A DNA stretch of 64,000 nucleotides from Nilaparvata lugens. Its lineage: Eukaryota > Arthropoda > Insecta > Hemiptera > Delphacidae. The position numbers and the translations under genes were made by a program. How positions within the stretch are numbered: the stretch's first letter is position 1; every line of letters starts with the position of its first letter. Shown here piece by piece: positions 11,568-23,032 of this stretch. The stretch covers positions 5,437,162-5,501,161 of the forward strand of contig NC_052518.1 of the NCBI RefSeq assembly GCF_014356525.2. The letters run 5' to 3'. Under the pieces are notes generated by a model. It was not told the origin of the DNA. It saw only the letters and a list, made by a program, of their open reading frames with translations, and searched no databases.

Positions 11568-12200
11568 ACAGTTGATATGAACTGTTCATTCTTGTTTGAA
11601 ATAATCGATTATATTTTATACGTCAAGAGAATATATTTTTTCTCTATGATTGAGTTACATAATAAATTGTTATAACCCTATTATTCTTCATTCTCTCTCA
11701 AAATTAGTACATCAAAATTATGGAGAAAAGTAAATTATGGTAATCTATTCCTCTTCAGAATTAAGATAAGGTTACACATAGAAATAGATTATGTCTTGTA
11801 GTTCTTCACTTCACAACACTTCCAGTCCTAAACTATTTTCACAAAACAAATTTTCAAATGTAGATGCTTCAAAATGCCTGTTGTTTTCATCTGCATTGTA
11901 TCTATGGTCTATGAATGAATAGATAAAACCAAACATAGAAGGAATATTACACATTATCATCACTAATACAGGAAATATTCGCCTATGAAAGAAATTTTGA
12001 AGGGCCGAGAAAACAAACTGAATTCTAGAAGCATAGCTGATTTTTACATGAGTTCAAATAATTTGACAATAATATTTCTAAATTGTCAGAAAACGATCTA
12101 GCAACTTTGTGGAACTAGAGGAAGATAGCGCTATTTGCTTTGTCGAATGCTAGTCAAGGATAGCAACCACCAATCGAATACTGCCATGGACCTCACTTTA
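11568..12200 (-). repeat. family A MITE, minus strand, with internal insertion
   Basis: The right half of A in reverse (AACAGTTGATATGAACTG near 11571) and the left half (about 12078-12200, ending ATGGACCTCACTTTA) are present. Between them lie about 400 bp that include the segment shared with 10094-10225. Confidence 0.6.
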
Positions 12201-12210
12201 TCTGTGATCA

Positions 12211-12433
12211 ATTATAGTTAACCTCACGATAATAGTCCGATGTGAATTGGAACCAGAGTACCTCCTCACCAATAGACGTTGCCAATTCGTCAGGTGTATT
12301 ACAGAAATATTAATCCATTCTCATTATTTTATAATCAGCTGTGGACAACGTTGATCAACTCATTTATTTTATAACTTTACACTCATCTGTTCCAATTTCC
12401 ATCGGACTATTTTCGTCCGGTTGACTGTAGTTT
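12211..12433. repeat. inverted-repeat element
   Basis: The left arm reads ATAATAGTCCGATGTGAATT and the right arm, reversed, reads AAAATAGTCCGATGGAAATT; outward of these, TATAGTTAACC faces GGTTGACTGTA. Arms are about 45 bp with a 130 bp loop. It fits a small MITE. No other copy is seen in the window. Confidence 0.55.
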
Positions 12434-12548
12434 TATCTATTTTGATATGGGGAATTATGTTTCCTGTAAATGAGGTAATGACAATAGGGAAATTCATGTC
12501 ACGTCATAAATCAAGAGTTACATAAAGTAGAAGATTCATAACACTAAG

Positions 12549-12698
12549 TGCCGGTTGTACAACAGCCGGTTAAATTTTAACCGTGATTAATTTCACGAGA
12601 TCCAATCAGAGAAGTCGTCTTTTCCAAAAGGCCTTTCCTGATTGGTTTCTGTAAAATTAATCACGATTAAAATTTAACCAGCTTTTGTGCAGCCGGCA
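12549..12698. repeat. palindromic MITE with CTAAG duplication
   Basis: 150 bp foldback: TGCCGGTTGTACAACAGCCG at the left faces its imperfect complement ending GCAGCCGGCA. Inner arms share GGTTAAATTTTAACCGTGAT. It is flanked by CTAAG at 12544-12548 and 12699-12703. No coding potential. Confidence 0.75.
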
Positions 12699-12843
12699 CT
12701 AAGTCTAGTTACACACACATCGATTTTTGGACGTACGATTTTTCTGTCATTATAAATTTTATTAGATTGAACATATAACTTGAAAAATATATAATGTTAT
12801 CATGTGTTTGTCAAGTTCCATTCAATCTAATTTGTAAAAATCG

Positions 12844-13802
12844 TATTACAGATGATATTTATTATCATATGATTTCAATACATTAGTTACCAGAACGTTA
12901 ATAACAGTCTAGTCTTAAATGTATAATAAAGATGGTTGGTTTGATATGAAGAGTATTATTTATTCAACATCTACATGGCGCAGTCGAAAATAAGATAAAA
13001 CAAGAAAGTTATAATAAAATAATTGAATTATTAAGTGTTCAAGTGAGAAGTGATAGCTTACCTCAAACACTAATAGCAGATAACATGCCATTTAATAGCA
13101 GAGAAATGCATCAATTTGCAGAGAATTGGGGATTCAAAATTTCCACATCAAGTCCATACCATCCAAAATCAAATGGATTAGCAGAAAAGGCAGTTGGAAT
13201 ATTCAAAACTATGATTAAAAAGGCAGCTGCAATCAAGCAAGATTTGGAATTGTATTTACTAAATTATCGTAATGCTCCCGTAGCTGGATTGGGATATACA
13301 CCTTCACAGCTTCTTAATAGCAGACATAATTATAAGAACTAAGATTCCTATACCACATTACGCATTGAATCCAAAAATTGTACCTAATGAGATAATCGAC
13401 AAGATGGCAAAGAATCAATAAATTCAAAAACTTTACTATGATCGTAATGTATCTAAAAACACCGAAGATTTTGTAGTTGGAGAGGAGATATACAAGCAGA
13501 ATATTCATAACAAAGAATGGGAAAAGGGAAGAATAATTGAGAAATTACCACAAACCACGTTCATTCCTGGTTAGAAACAATAATGGCGGTGTTCAGCGAA
13601 GAAACACAATTCATATACGAAAAATAAAAAGGGGAATATAGGATAATATAAAGTCTTAAAGAGGGAGATGTTACAGATGATATTTATTATCATATGATTT
13701 CAATACATTAGTTACCAGAACGTTAATATAACAGTCTAGTCTTAAATGTATAATAAAGATGGTTGGTTGATAAGAAGAGTATTATTTATTCAACATCTAA
13801 CA
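12844..13802 (+). mobile_element. internally deleted Ty3/gypsy-like LTR retrotransposon
   Basis: The 5' LTR (12844 to about 12973) and 3' LTR (13671-13802) are about 130 bp each and nearly identical, with canonical tips TGTTACAGATG and CATCTAACA on the 3' copy; the 5' copy has lost its TG. TGGCGCAGTCGA follows the 5' LTR as the primer-binding site, and AAAGAGGGAGA precedes the 3' LTR as the polypurine tract. Only the end of pol remains between them. The same LTR occurs alone at 54860-54997. Confidence 0.85.
13043..13342 (+). pseudogene. integrase fragment of the LTR element
   Basis: A 99-residue frame with the second half of a retroviral-type integrase core. ADNMPFNS (residues 12-19) matches the segment holding the second catalytic aspartate (Asp13). 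SPYHPKSNGLAEKAV (37-51) holds the catalytic glutamate (Glu48), with about 35 residues between as in DD35E enzymes. The following RNAPVAGLGYTPSQLL is the usual gypsy sequence before the C-terminal domain. The first catalytic Asp, the zinc-binding domain, RT, RNase H and protease are deleted. Downstream, frame-broken text to about 13625 resembles the C-terminal end of gypsy pol. Not functional. Confidence 0.85.
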
Positions 13803-13832
13803 GTATGTCCAAAAATCGATGTGCGTGTAACT

Positions 13833-14575
13833 GGCTTTAGGATCCTAGACTCTATTCCGTGTAGATTCGCCACACAAAAATTGTTTGCACTCAACAAAAA
13901 TGGAAATGAACTCAGATTGAGCTATTCAGTCTCACAATATTAAACAATAAACTTGTTGATTATTGACAACAGGAATATTTTGATTAGTTTTATTGATTAT
14001 TACAGGATATTTTTCCTTCTTCCTTAGGGAACCACTGGAACAGATTATATTGATAACTAACTGATCCCTCTTCAAACTGAGTTCTCATTGATAGCATGTT
14101 TGAATGGGGAGATGATGATGACGTAATAACATCAACCAATGTGGGCGAGAGGACTAGTATATAATTTCGAGTATTGCCGTATGACGTAATAAAATTCCAG
14201 GGTTTCTAATTACTTGAATGTTTGAGTTGAGTCTGATTCACTTGAACTTTATCAGAGTATCCTCAATGCAGTTGTCGAGAGGGTATGTCTGGCTAGTATG
14301 AAACTTGGAGAACTCAAGTGGTCTACTCGTTCAAACTAGTGGATCTCATCTCAAGACTAAGGGAAGACCCAGTTTCTGGAAATCCTTACTCAATTATCCA
14401 TCGACATTGTTTATGAACATTGTAATTATAATAGTATCACAGATATCGCATAAAATAGTTATAGTACATATGGGTAGAAACTTGATTTGTGGGAGGATTC
14501 ACATAGTTATTTATTCATTAGTACAAAATTCCTCATCATTAGAATGATATTAGAAGAACGAAATGAAATTGAAGC
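13833..14575. other. no gene recognised
   Basis: A+T-rich DNA with no repeat terminus or coding motif. Confidence 0.35.
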
Positions 14576-15016
14576 TTGATGAAGCTTTATTATCCATAAT
14601 ATTATAAAGGAAAGAATTGGCTTATACAGGTACGGGATAGAAAATTCACGAATGACGGAACATCACGTCTGAGCTACATGGCTGGTAAAATTGAAATTTT
14701 GCTCAACTATTATTGATTCTTAATTGGTTGAGGATAATTATATGCCTATTTTGAATTCTTCAAAAAGAAGAATTCTTTAAAGCTTAATGAAGCTTTATTA
14801 TCTGTAATATGATAAAGGAAATAATTGGCTTATACACGTACGGGATAGGAAATTCACGAATGACGCATCATCGAGTCTGAACTACTGGAGTAATTAACTT
14901 TAAATCTCGCATATTGATTCTTAATTCACCGAGGATAGTTATAGGCCTATTTTGAATTCTTCAAGATTTCAGTAGGTTTTTAATTCGACCCTTGCGGAGC
15001 ACGGGCTACCTGCTAC
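14576..15016 (-). repeat. two partial direct copies of family F end, minus strand
   Basis: Segments 14576-14770 and 14783-15016 are diverged direct copies (GAAGCTTTATTATC, then AATTGGCTTATACA, then ATGACG). The second ends CCCTTGCGGAGCACGGG, the reverse of the F start. A + strand F piece follows at about 15270-15400. Confidence 0.6.
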
Positions 15017-16075
15017 TTGGTAATGAAGCTGAACTTATTGACTTTGAATAATATTTACATTCAGTCTTTTCAGATTCTATCGCAATGGAAAGATAATTAA
15101 CTTTATATAATTAATTGCATGACGTCCACGAATATATTGGAATAATCGTAAAAATACCTGTCTAATTCTATGTTAGTTTTACACTTTTTCAGCTATACTA
15201 CGGTTTCTTGCTTACGTGGGCTCAAACTGAATACTTGATGTGCTGAGATCTTGATGAATTAAAAATATCCCCATATCCATTCTCGGTAAATTAAGAATCT
15301 ATAAGTAAAATTTCAAGTTAATCAGTTGAGTAGTTGAGACGTGATGATGCGTCATTCGTGAATTTCCTATTCCTTACGTGTATAAGCCAATTCTTTCCTT
15401 TATTATTGAACAAGCGTTAGTGAGCTCTCACTTGTGACTTACTGAAGGCCAAAGTCGTTGTCCGTCTGTTTGTATGTTCTACAATAACTTTATCAAGAAT
15501 TGATAATCAGCTTCAAATTTTGAACACGTATTCTTCGACCTTTTCACGGGTCAAGTTCGTTGGACAACAAAATTGACTCACTCCTTCGTCCTTATTCAGG
15601 ATATAAGAATATCATTGAAAGTGCATAAGAAAAAAAATAGTGATTCAGTCAGCTGAAGAATTCATTGCATGCAATTACTACAGTTTTTCCATTCATTCAT
15701 AACATTTCTTCTTGAGAACAAAATTAATGGTTAGTCCTAGTGACTAGTATCAATAGAAATAATATAAAAAAATTCATAACAACAGCTGAGACTATTTGGG
15801 AGCTATCACACGCGCTGACACATGATTCTAGCTGGTTAATTTTAGATTTTGAAGCGACAGAGTAATATTTCAATTCAAATAGGATCCCCATACTGTCAAA
15901 TGATTCTTGTAAAAGCTGTTTTCATAATCTCAATCAACTCTGTATTATAAGTTGCAGGTTTCAAAGATTTCAATGCAACAATACTTGAGCGAGTTCTTCA
16001 ACCCAAGGGGTCACTGGTATTATATAGATTTACATATCAAAATGGATGACTGTGTTGTGTTCATGGAGAATGAAA
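15017..16075. other. no gene; F fragment at about 15270-15400
   Basis: A segment around 15720-15755 (AAATTAATGGTTAGTCCTAG) recurs reversed at about 56915-56945. No coding sequence seen. Confidence 0.4.
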
Positions 16076-16150
16076 ACGTTTATCAGAGATTGACAATGGT
16101 GTAATAAGCGAAACCGGTCTTTCTAAGTATCAATAAATCTGTGGTTTTTT
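16076..16150 (+). repeat. Penelope-like element terminus with degenerate hammerhead
   Basis: AATGGTGTAATAAGCGAAAC followed by CGGTC resembles the hammerhead-bearing termini of Penelope-like retroelements: GAA-ACCGGT-C gives the short palindromic stem III and the cleavage C at 16119. Stem I can form between AGAGA and TTTCT. The core CUGANGA is worn to TTGACAA, so this copy should not cleave. The CAATAAATCTGTGG that follows recurs on the minus strand near 55245-55260. Confidence 0.55.
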
Positions 16151-16602
16151 GACAATTCAAAATGAAAACGGATTCTGAGTTGGAAATATGATGTAATATT
16201 ATGAAATAAGTCTATATTCGAAGAGTTGAGGAAGTGCTGTAGAGGTCTATGTGCAGAGGCAGGGTACAGTATAGTGTAGCCTATCAGTACTTTATGATCA
16301 TTTTCAAACCATGTTGGCAGTGAATTACAGTCTCGCGTGACAGAAAATCCGTTCAAAATATTTTTCTAATAGCTGGAGTCATAACAATCAGTTTACCTAA
16401 TTCCACAGTGAATATACCGCGAATCTAAGAACGGGAGTCCATTTGTCATATTTTATGATAAATTGAATAACGGAGTACGATGGGCAATTTGTTGCGATAG
16501 ATTCAATCACCACCAAGGGCACGAGTCTCCCAAAATTAACAATTTTTCAACCAAAATGGATTATGAGCTGGCCAACGTGTTTTAAAAAATCTGGTGTGGC
16601 GC
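16151..16602. other. no gene recognised
   Basis: A minus-strand open stretch (16123-16356) has no recognised motif. Nothing else supported. Confidence 0.35.
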
Positions 16603-17222
16603 ACTCACACAACTTTCCTTGCCGTTATGAAAATTGATCACGTGACGCTAGTGTACACGCGCATCTCAAGTCTACTATTCGAAGCTTTGAGCCAGCTGGT
16701 GACACACGAGGTCTGTTATCTCTTCATAGTGAATGATTTAATAGAATCAACAGTTGCCAACAGTTTGCAATTAAATAATCACATTTCGAACTTATTTTCA
16801 ATTTTAGGTGAAAATGTTACTAAACATTAATTGTAGAGATTTTCATGCTCAATCTTTTCCATTTAAATTTTTTGTTTAAATTGTATCTGAAGCCTGAAAA
16901 TTGGTAATCTAAAATCAAACTTTGCATGGATGGGGCGGCGCTCCCGGAATTTTTACAGATATGGGACTTATGGCAGTTGATAGAGCTTATCAATGACTAT
17001 TTTAGGTATAAATTTGATCAAAATCGTTGGAGCCGTTTTCGAGAAAATCACGAAAAACCCTGTTTTTGGCAACATTTTCGCCATTTTAGCCGCCATCTTG
17101 AATTGCATTCAATTGAGATTGTTCGTGTCGGATCCTTATAGTTCCAAGGACCTTAAGTTCCAAATTTCTAGTCATTCTGTTAATGGGAGATGAGATATCG
17201 TGTACACAGACACACATACATT

Positions 17223-17282
<60 letters not shown>

Positions 17283-17433
17283 ACACACACACACACACAC
17301 ACAGACTAATATCCAAAAACCACGTTTTTGGACTCAGGGGACCTTGAAACATATAGAAATTTGGAAATTGGGCTACCTTAATTTTTTTCGGAAAGCAATA
17401 CTTTCCTTACCTATGGTAATAGGGCCAGGAAAG
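16603..17433 (-). repeat. (CA)n-bearing repeat family T, minus strand
   Basis: Reverse of the copies at 39949 and 54045. It starts ACTCACACAACTTTCCTTGC and ends GGGCCAGGAAAGT. In between are the family blocks for ACGATTTTCTTCAAA, CGGATCC and the (CA)n tract at about 17221-17303. Open frames through the CA tract are low complexity, not genes. Confidence 0.75.
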
Positions 17434-17644
17434 TAGAAAATCAATAAAGAGATGGATCTAAAATGAAAAATGGATAGAAAGATCTGTTTTAGGTTTCATT
17501 ATTTTAAGTAGTGTCTATAGATTATTTTGACTCCACAACTAAGTTGGAATATTGTCTCTTGATAAAGTTAGTAGAGTGAACTAACTAACTCTTGTTGTGG
17601 AACTGGAATTTGTCAAAATTTCAATTTTTTCAATAAAAATTATC

Positions 17645-17700
17645 ATTTCACAGGAGGATGTTTTAGTGTGTGCTCACACATCATCAGTTTTAAGTTACTG
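17645..17700 (-). repeat. decayed hammerhead-like motif, minus strand
   Basis: Read on the minus strand: CTGATGATGTGTGAGCACAC, then ACTAAAACATCCTCCTGTG. It shares core and stem II with the intact-looking motif at 28357, but G12 of GAAA is T, the stem III palindrome is lost and stem I does not pair. Related but inactive copy. Confidence 0.5.
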
Positions 17701-17726
17701 TTGAGAAGTAGAGAGTTTCCACACTA

Positions 17727-18008
17727 AGAGCCGGTTTCCGAGCTCGGGATTTGGCCAAAGTTCTAAACTTTAAACAGCTGGAGTCAGAAAATTGGCTTTC
17801 CGAAACGGGACGCAGTCGCAGTCCACGTTTTAATTAAACTTCGAAAAACTACAAAATTGAACACAAAATAAAATAAAGAGAAAATAGTGTGAAGTTTCAG
17901 TTATTTGGAATTATTTAGGAATGTATAATTTTGTCTAGGAAAAACGTTTCCAATTATAGAAATGAGAAAATGAAGATTATCATAAAAACTGGGACTACGC
18001 CCCGTTTC
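17727..18008 (+). repeat. MITE family K, truncated by a C element
   Basis: Starts AGAGCCGGTTTCCGAGCTCG and follows the K consensus as far as GACTACGCCCCGTTTCGG, then breaks at the junction with the C repeat. The right arm is missing. A complete copy is at 53420-53796. Confidence 0.75.
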
Positions 18009-18553
18009 GGAATAGTTATTTGTGCAACTAGTGCGCAAAGTGTCAGTTTGCTGCACCGAAAGAAACGTTTACGCCCGAGCCGTAGGCGAGGGCGGAATGG
18101 TTTCTTGAGTGCAGCAGAGGAACTTTGCGCACGTATTTCACATTAAGTTTTTCCTACAGTTACCATTGAATATGAAAAGTGGGTAATTATGGGTAAAATT
18201 GCCTGAAATGCATCAAATGTTTTTCTGTGTAATTTTATTATTGATAAAAACCTTAATCCTAAAATCCTAAAGTCCTCGCTGTCCTTGATTATAATATCTA
18301 ATACTAATAATTAGCGCGTTGTGCTTGGTTGCACCTCTGCTCACTATAGCAGCCACAGCAGTCACTGTTACCAACTTCATTTTGATTTTGCTGCACTGTT
18401 GCTCCATATAACCTACTAAGTATTTTGCGTTGCCATGTTGCAAATCTGGAGTGCAGAAAAATTTTTCCCGCACTAGAGCAGAAAAGTGATTCTTTGCGTT
18501 CTGTAATCAGTGCAGCAATGGCCACTTTTCAACGTAACTGTAGGAAAAAAAAT
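18009..18553 (+). repeat. repeat family C, copy 3
   Basis: AATAGTTATTTGTGCAACTA to TAACTGTAGGAAAAAA. Carries the GC-rich patch CGCCCGAGCCGTAGGCGAGG. The open frames across it are repeat shadows. Confidence 0.75.
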
Positions 18554-20010
18554 TATACTTCTACAATAATATTTAAATCTTTGGTTCAGGATAAAAGTGA
18601 TTTGAACTAAAGCTTATAATTCAGCTTTCATCAAAGTCAAAGCTGCTTATAATATCAGAGTAGTGGGGCACTGTCTGCATAATGCTCTCTTTGTCATCCT
18701 CAGAATAGTTGCATTTAGTTTCAATAACGAGGATAGTGTACTTTTTCCCTATCATAACTTAAAGCTCATGTTGGAACCAGTGAATGAAGCCAGAAAAGCA
18801 CGGTGGAACTGGAAGCTTCAATATAATTTCACTGTTGGAAAATTCAGTTTCATGCAGATGAAAAGGAGTTATGAGTTACAGCAAGACAGAATGAATTCGG
18901 TGATTTATGAGAGCTTTATGGATGCATTTTCCTGGGAATGAAATCCAACTCGAATCGAAACCTTACAAATGGGATGTGAAAATCGAAAAATAAAAGTTAA
19001 ACAAAGCTAATTTATAGTTAAAGTTAAACAAAGGTTGGTGAAGCCATACAAATAACAGTTAAACTACACTAGAGTACAGTAATTTCTGCTCTAAATTTCA
19101 GTAGTCAAATTTTACATATTCATTTATCCACACTTATACAACGGAAACAACAGGAGACGAAATATAGAGGATGAAATTTCAAAAATGTATAATAACGAGC
19201 CTCATTCATATATTAACGATAACTGAGGACTGTCTCATCCATGTACGCTTTGGTAGCTCAGCAACGATACAACACTAATGGCGGTTTTATGTCTCTGGTT
19301 TGCAAAATTATCGTTTAAACCATCTAATCATTCACTAGAATTAGTCTCGATTTTTAATAAATCTTTGGTCGGACAATATCTAGCCTTCTTATTCAATACG
19401 TCGAATACTTGAAACATACCGGTGGTAATCCACATAAATAAATCCCATTCCAGAATATGGATGGGAAATACTGAAACTAGTTTGTTATTGTGTTTATATA
19501 GAAAAGTTTGTTTTTTTTAACAATAGGGGGCTATGGAATTATTTTTTTAACGAACAAATCAAGTATCCCCAATGGAATGCGTAATTAATCTTATTCCATT
19601 GTTCTATCGAGGAAATGAAAGATTCAACAGAGAAAAGCGATTTGACAAAACATTCGCAATAAATTTGCATGAAACGCTAGTGTACTAAGGGCGGTTATTC
19701 GTTTATAATGCGAATGTATGCACAACTCGCTTGTCGGTGGCCAATGAGGTCAGTTGATAAAGCGAAAATTCCTGCACTTCTGCCGCTCGCTTAACACCAT
19801 TGTACGCCACAAACGACCAAATAAGGTCAATTATGATAAATTACCATACATCAACCACAAACTGAGTTGCGGGAAAAGAGATTCTGTGGTGCAGTTGTCA
19901 ATCAATTCACATTCCTGAAACATTTTTATATTATTTTTCTATGGTGAGGTCCACTTTATCCTAGCAGTGGATATAGCGGAGATGTCGTTTCTAGAAGCTG
20001 TGTGATTCTA
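18554..20010. other. no firm gene; 92-codon open frame at 18663-18941
   Basis: The + strand frame 18663-18941 is fairly hydrophilic in its second half (VNEARKARWNWKLQYNF) but matches no family I know. No splice or promoter support; treat as non-coding until homology is shown. A worn family A left end (GGTGAGGTCCACTTTATCC) sits near 19940. Confidence 0.3.
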
Positions 20011-20013
20011 AGG

Positions 20014-21172
20014 GCCGGATTCTAAGCTCGGGATTCAACTAAGTTCTAGACTTTAAACAGCTGGGGCCCGTTTCACAAAGGTACAAGTAGATTACAAGTC
20101 TTGTTGCGAACCATGGTTTTGGAGAACAGCTGATTACTAGCGTTTCACAAGAGCAGAATTGTAAACTTGTAGTTACAATGAATTTCTACAAGTTTACAAG
20201 TGATTTGCTTGTTACGAACAAGTGTTTCACAAAGATTTTCATTGTAGCCAACAATTTTTGTCAAAATTACTTGTTCGTAACTATGAAATTTCTACCGAGG
20301 TGGAAAGCTATGTAAAGGATTTACAAGTGATCATTAAAATGATTTCAAATATTCAATAAATATTTCTAATAATCAGAAATGCCCTATATCCCTCTAAAAT
20401 TGATTATTTTGGAAATATATGCATCTGGAAATCAAATTTAATAATTTCCAAAATAGTTATTAATGTGTTACCTCATAGGTTATGTGTACTATAGTATATA
20501 TACACAGTATATATAGTTACATTATATATAGTACATCTACTATATATATACAGAGTACATATAGTGTGTAGGTTACAAATTCAGCAATAAATGAAGTAGA
20601 CTGTACAAAAAACATTATATTGCTTTCAAATATTTTCAAAGTAATTATTGAAAAGTACAAGTAACCTTTATAAAGCATGTAAAAAGGAAATCATCATGAA
20701 AATAGTTTATGTTTACTATTGAAGTACTTTTAGACTTGTAAAATTGTAAACTTGTAAACTTGTAGATCATAATTTTTTGTGAAACGTGAGTACTTGTAAA
20801 CTTGTAACTACAAGTACTTGTTCGTAACCATGGTTGGTAACAATACTTGTACCTTTGTGAAATAGGCTCCTGGAGTCAGGAAATTGGCTTTCCGAAACGG
20901 GGCGTGGGCGCACTTTTTATGATAATCTTTATTTTCTTATTTCTATAATTGGAAACGTTTTTCCTTGACGAAATGAAACATTCCTAAATAATTCGAAATA
21001 GCTGAAACTTCACACTATTTTCTCTTTTTTTATTTTGTGTTCAATTCTCTAGTTTTTCGAAATTTAATTTATACGTGAATTGTGACTACGCCCCGTTTCG
21101 GAAAGCCAATTTCCTGACTCCAGCTGTTAAAAGTCTAGAACTTAGCTAAATCCCGTACTCGGAAACCGGCCC
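20014..21172. repeat. MITE family K, copy 2, split by a nested MITE
   Basis: Left end GGGCCGGATTCTAAGCTCGG and right end TACTCGGAAACCGGCCCT. The text CAGCTGGAGTCAG, continuous in other K copies, is cut after CAGCTGG by the L element (20065-20869). The rest matches K from GGAAATTGGCTTTCCGAAAC onward. Confidence 0.8.
20065..20869. repeat. MITE family L nested in K
   Basis: Left terminus GGCCCGTTTCACAAAGGTAC faces right terminus GTACCTTTGTGAAATAGGCT. Subterminal regions are packed with ACAAGTAC/GTACTTGT and AACTTGTAAACTTG motifs in both orientations. The centre is A+T-rich with TATATA tracts (20500-20570). Flanked by CTGG-like sequence. No coding potential. Confidence 0.75.
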
Positions 21173-21175
21173 TGA

Positions 21176-22429
21176 ATGATTGCATAGGTAAATTAATAAT
21201 TTATCTATATTCTCCGCCGATTGTGAGCCAAATTTTTCAAATATCTAACCTGGAATCATGAAATAATTATCGTACAACTATATAAAGAGATGACCTTTCC
21301 TGTAAATCGCTTACACGAGCTTCTGCTTACATCCTATTATAACTGCTAAAAAGGTTGAATTGGTTAGTTATAAAAATGTGCTCGGCACAACCTCAAATCC
21401 TTCCTTTGTTGTCTAGTAAAACAGTATGGGATTTACGGTAAATCTGTCGGTTGTTTTCATTAGTACTTGAGACGATCTGATACACATGACTTCTAGGATA
21501 CGGGATACTTTATTCAACCCACGGAAGGTACGCCGTGAAATTATTCAAAGCTGTTACGCAGAAACACGGAAAGTATACCATGAAATTGTTGAAAGCTGTT
21601 ACAGAGGAAACATGGTTATATTTCGAAGAAGTGAGACGATTCTGTTATCAAGTTTTGAAAAAGGTTTTCCCTAACAAGAAATGGCCAAGCTGATGGGATT
21701 GAGGCTGTCACTATGATAGAGCTACTGCTATTGACATGCTGCACAGAAAAATGTTATTCCAGCTGATGTGCCCTCACTTAAATTAATTTCCTGCAACATT
21801 CAATGGGATTTGGAGAAACTATCACCGTGAGGCACGTGGATATGCATGTCTCCTCTCAAATTTGTCTCTGATGTTAACATTTTCCTGAAACGATTGGGTT
21901 TTTGATGGGTTCGAACGCTCTCTTTTCAGCTTCATCAGATTCTATCATCGTCAGAGATTCTATAAACGTCATAGCTTATCATGTATACAGGATTTTTTCT
22001 CGATTAAGTAATACCAGTTGATAATCTCTCCTGATTCTTGTATCTCATCAATGACAGATTGTCAGATTGACATGATCAATCATAACAGATTGAAACATTT
22101 TGCCTTGACTTTGGATTCACAGAACGAAAAATTCCATTTCAATTTGAAAAGCTAAGGATATGAAATGTTGACGATGTCGCGTTTCACATTGATCATCCAA
22201 TTAAATCAAATTTTGTGCTGTTATTTTATTCTTCAAGTAGAATAAAGGTAACCTCCAAATCCATCTGAATATTATGACGAATATATCTGCAAACCAATCA
22301 ATTTTCATGCATCATATTCTACAAAGTCATAGGAAACTACGTTGATGAAAAATTTTTGCTGAAACTAAATTTGAAATAATTAATTTTTCAGATGTACAAA
22401 TCATGGTTACATCTTGAATGTAAGCTTAC
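21176..22429. other. no firm gene; in-frame 45 bp tandem repeat at about 21520-21612
   Basis: Two 45 bp units encode RKVRREIIQSCYAET and RKVYHEIVESCYRGN in one frame (21486-21674). No family recognised; it could be a fragment of a transposon protein or chance. Confidence 0.3.
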
Positions 22430-22512
22430 TATATCAGCTTTGTCCAATGATGAACAAGGATAGCAACACCAGTTTTGATCAAATACTGTCATTACAACGT
22501 GGACATCACTAG
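22430..22512 (-). repeat. left end of a family A MITE, 157 bp before the SLC6 exon
   Basis: AAGGATAGCAACACCAGTTT and ACAACGTGGACATCACTA are the reversed left end of A. The rest of the element is absent. Confidence 0.65.
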
Positions 22513-22669
22513 TGTTATCAATTTCGATATGGGAATTCTGTTTCCTGTAAATAAGGGAATGACATACAATAAAAAATACACGTGTCATCATAAGCAAGAG
22601 TTATAAATTTAATCATGAGGTTTTCTTATTGAATAGTGTGTAAATGTATTGTGCATTTTTTGTCGACAG

Positions 22670-22926
22670 ATCGTTGCTTAGTGGAAAGATGGCGGTGAAA
22701 GCAGAGACACGTAATGGCCACGAGCTGTCCCCGTTGAATGTGCGGCTGACAGATGACGGAGCCGGAGTCACAGTCGTTTTGACGCCCGCAGGAAGTGTCG
22801 CCCAAGGCAACGAGGAGAGGGCGTCATGGGACAATAAGATGCAGTTCATGCTTTCAATCATTGGCTACTCTGTGGGACTTGGCAACATCTGGAGGTTTCC
22901 CTACTTGTGTCAGCAGAATGGCGGGG
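22670..22926 (+). CDS. SLC6 sodium-dependent transporter, first coding exon (TM1)
   Basis: Exon of a membrane symporter that uses the Na+ gradient to move amino acids or related solutes across the plasma membrane. An acceptor (CGACAG) ends at 22669. The chosen ATG at 22689-22691 has A at -3 and G at +4; an in-frame ATG at 22644 lies inside the acceptor tract and was discarded. Residues 1-43 are a hydrophilic cytosolic N-terminus. Residues 44-47 are RASW, the RxxW gate motif of SLC6 proteins. Residues 51-74 form TM1 with the GNIWRFP signature at 65-71, whose unwound part binds Na+ and substrate in the family. The exon ends after one base of Gly80 at a GTAAGT donor (phase 1). The sequence NGGG at the junction continues into the exon at 60718. 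Within SLC6, the exon-2 wording looks most like the amino-acid transporter branch of B0AT2/NTT4 (SLC6A15/17) and insect relatives; the family is certain, the subfamily is tentative. The protein is incomplete here. Confidence 0.93.
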
Positions 22927-23032
22927 GTAAGTTTCAAACATAACGTTTCATTTCATCATTTATCTTCATATTTATGTGTAAAGCTAGTTTCTATAGATAA
23001 TATAAATCGTTTTCCAGAGGTGAGAAAACGAT

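Larger units (their letters stand above)
12707..13832. repeat. MITE of family N, split by an LTR retroelement
   Basis: Left end TAGTTACACACACATCGATT and right end AATCGATGTGCGTGTAACT are inverted repeats. The pre-insertion right arm (AAAAATCGTACGTCC, deduced from the left arm) is cut by the element at 12844-13802. An uninterrupted relative is at 47018-47217. Confidence 0.7.

Noticed and set aside
17086..17436. Open frames rich in Thr-His or Cys-Val on both strands
   Set aside because: Produced by the (CA)n microsatellite inside repeat T.
18663..18941. 92-residue + frame
   Set aside because: Not matched to any family I know and no promoter, splice or partner evidence; left as a note only.
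22644..22688. Upstream in-frame ATG for the SLC6 protein
   Set aside because: It lies in the acceptor tract before the AG at 22669; the ATG at 22689 has the better context and follows the splice site.
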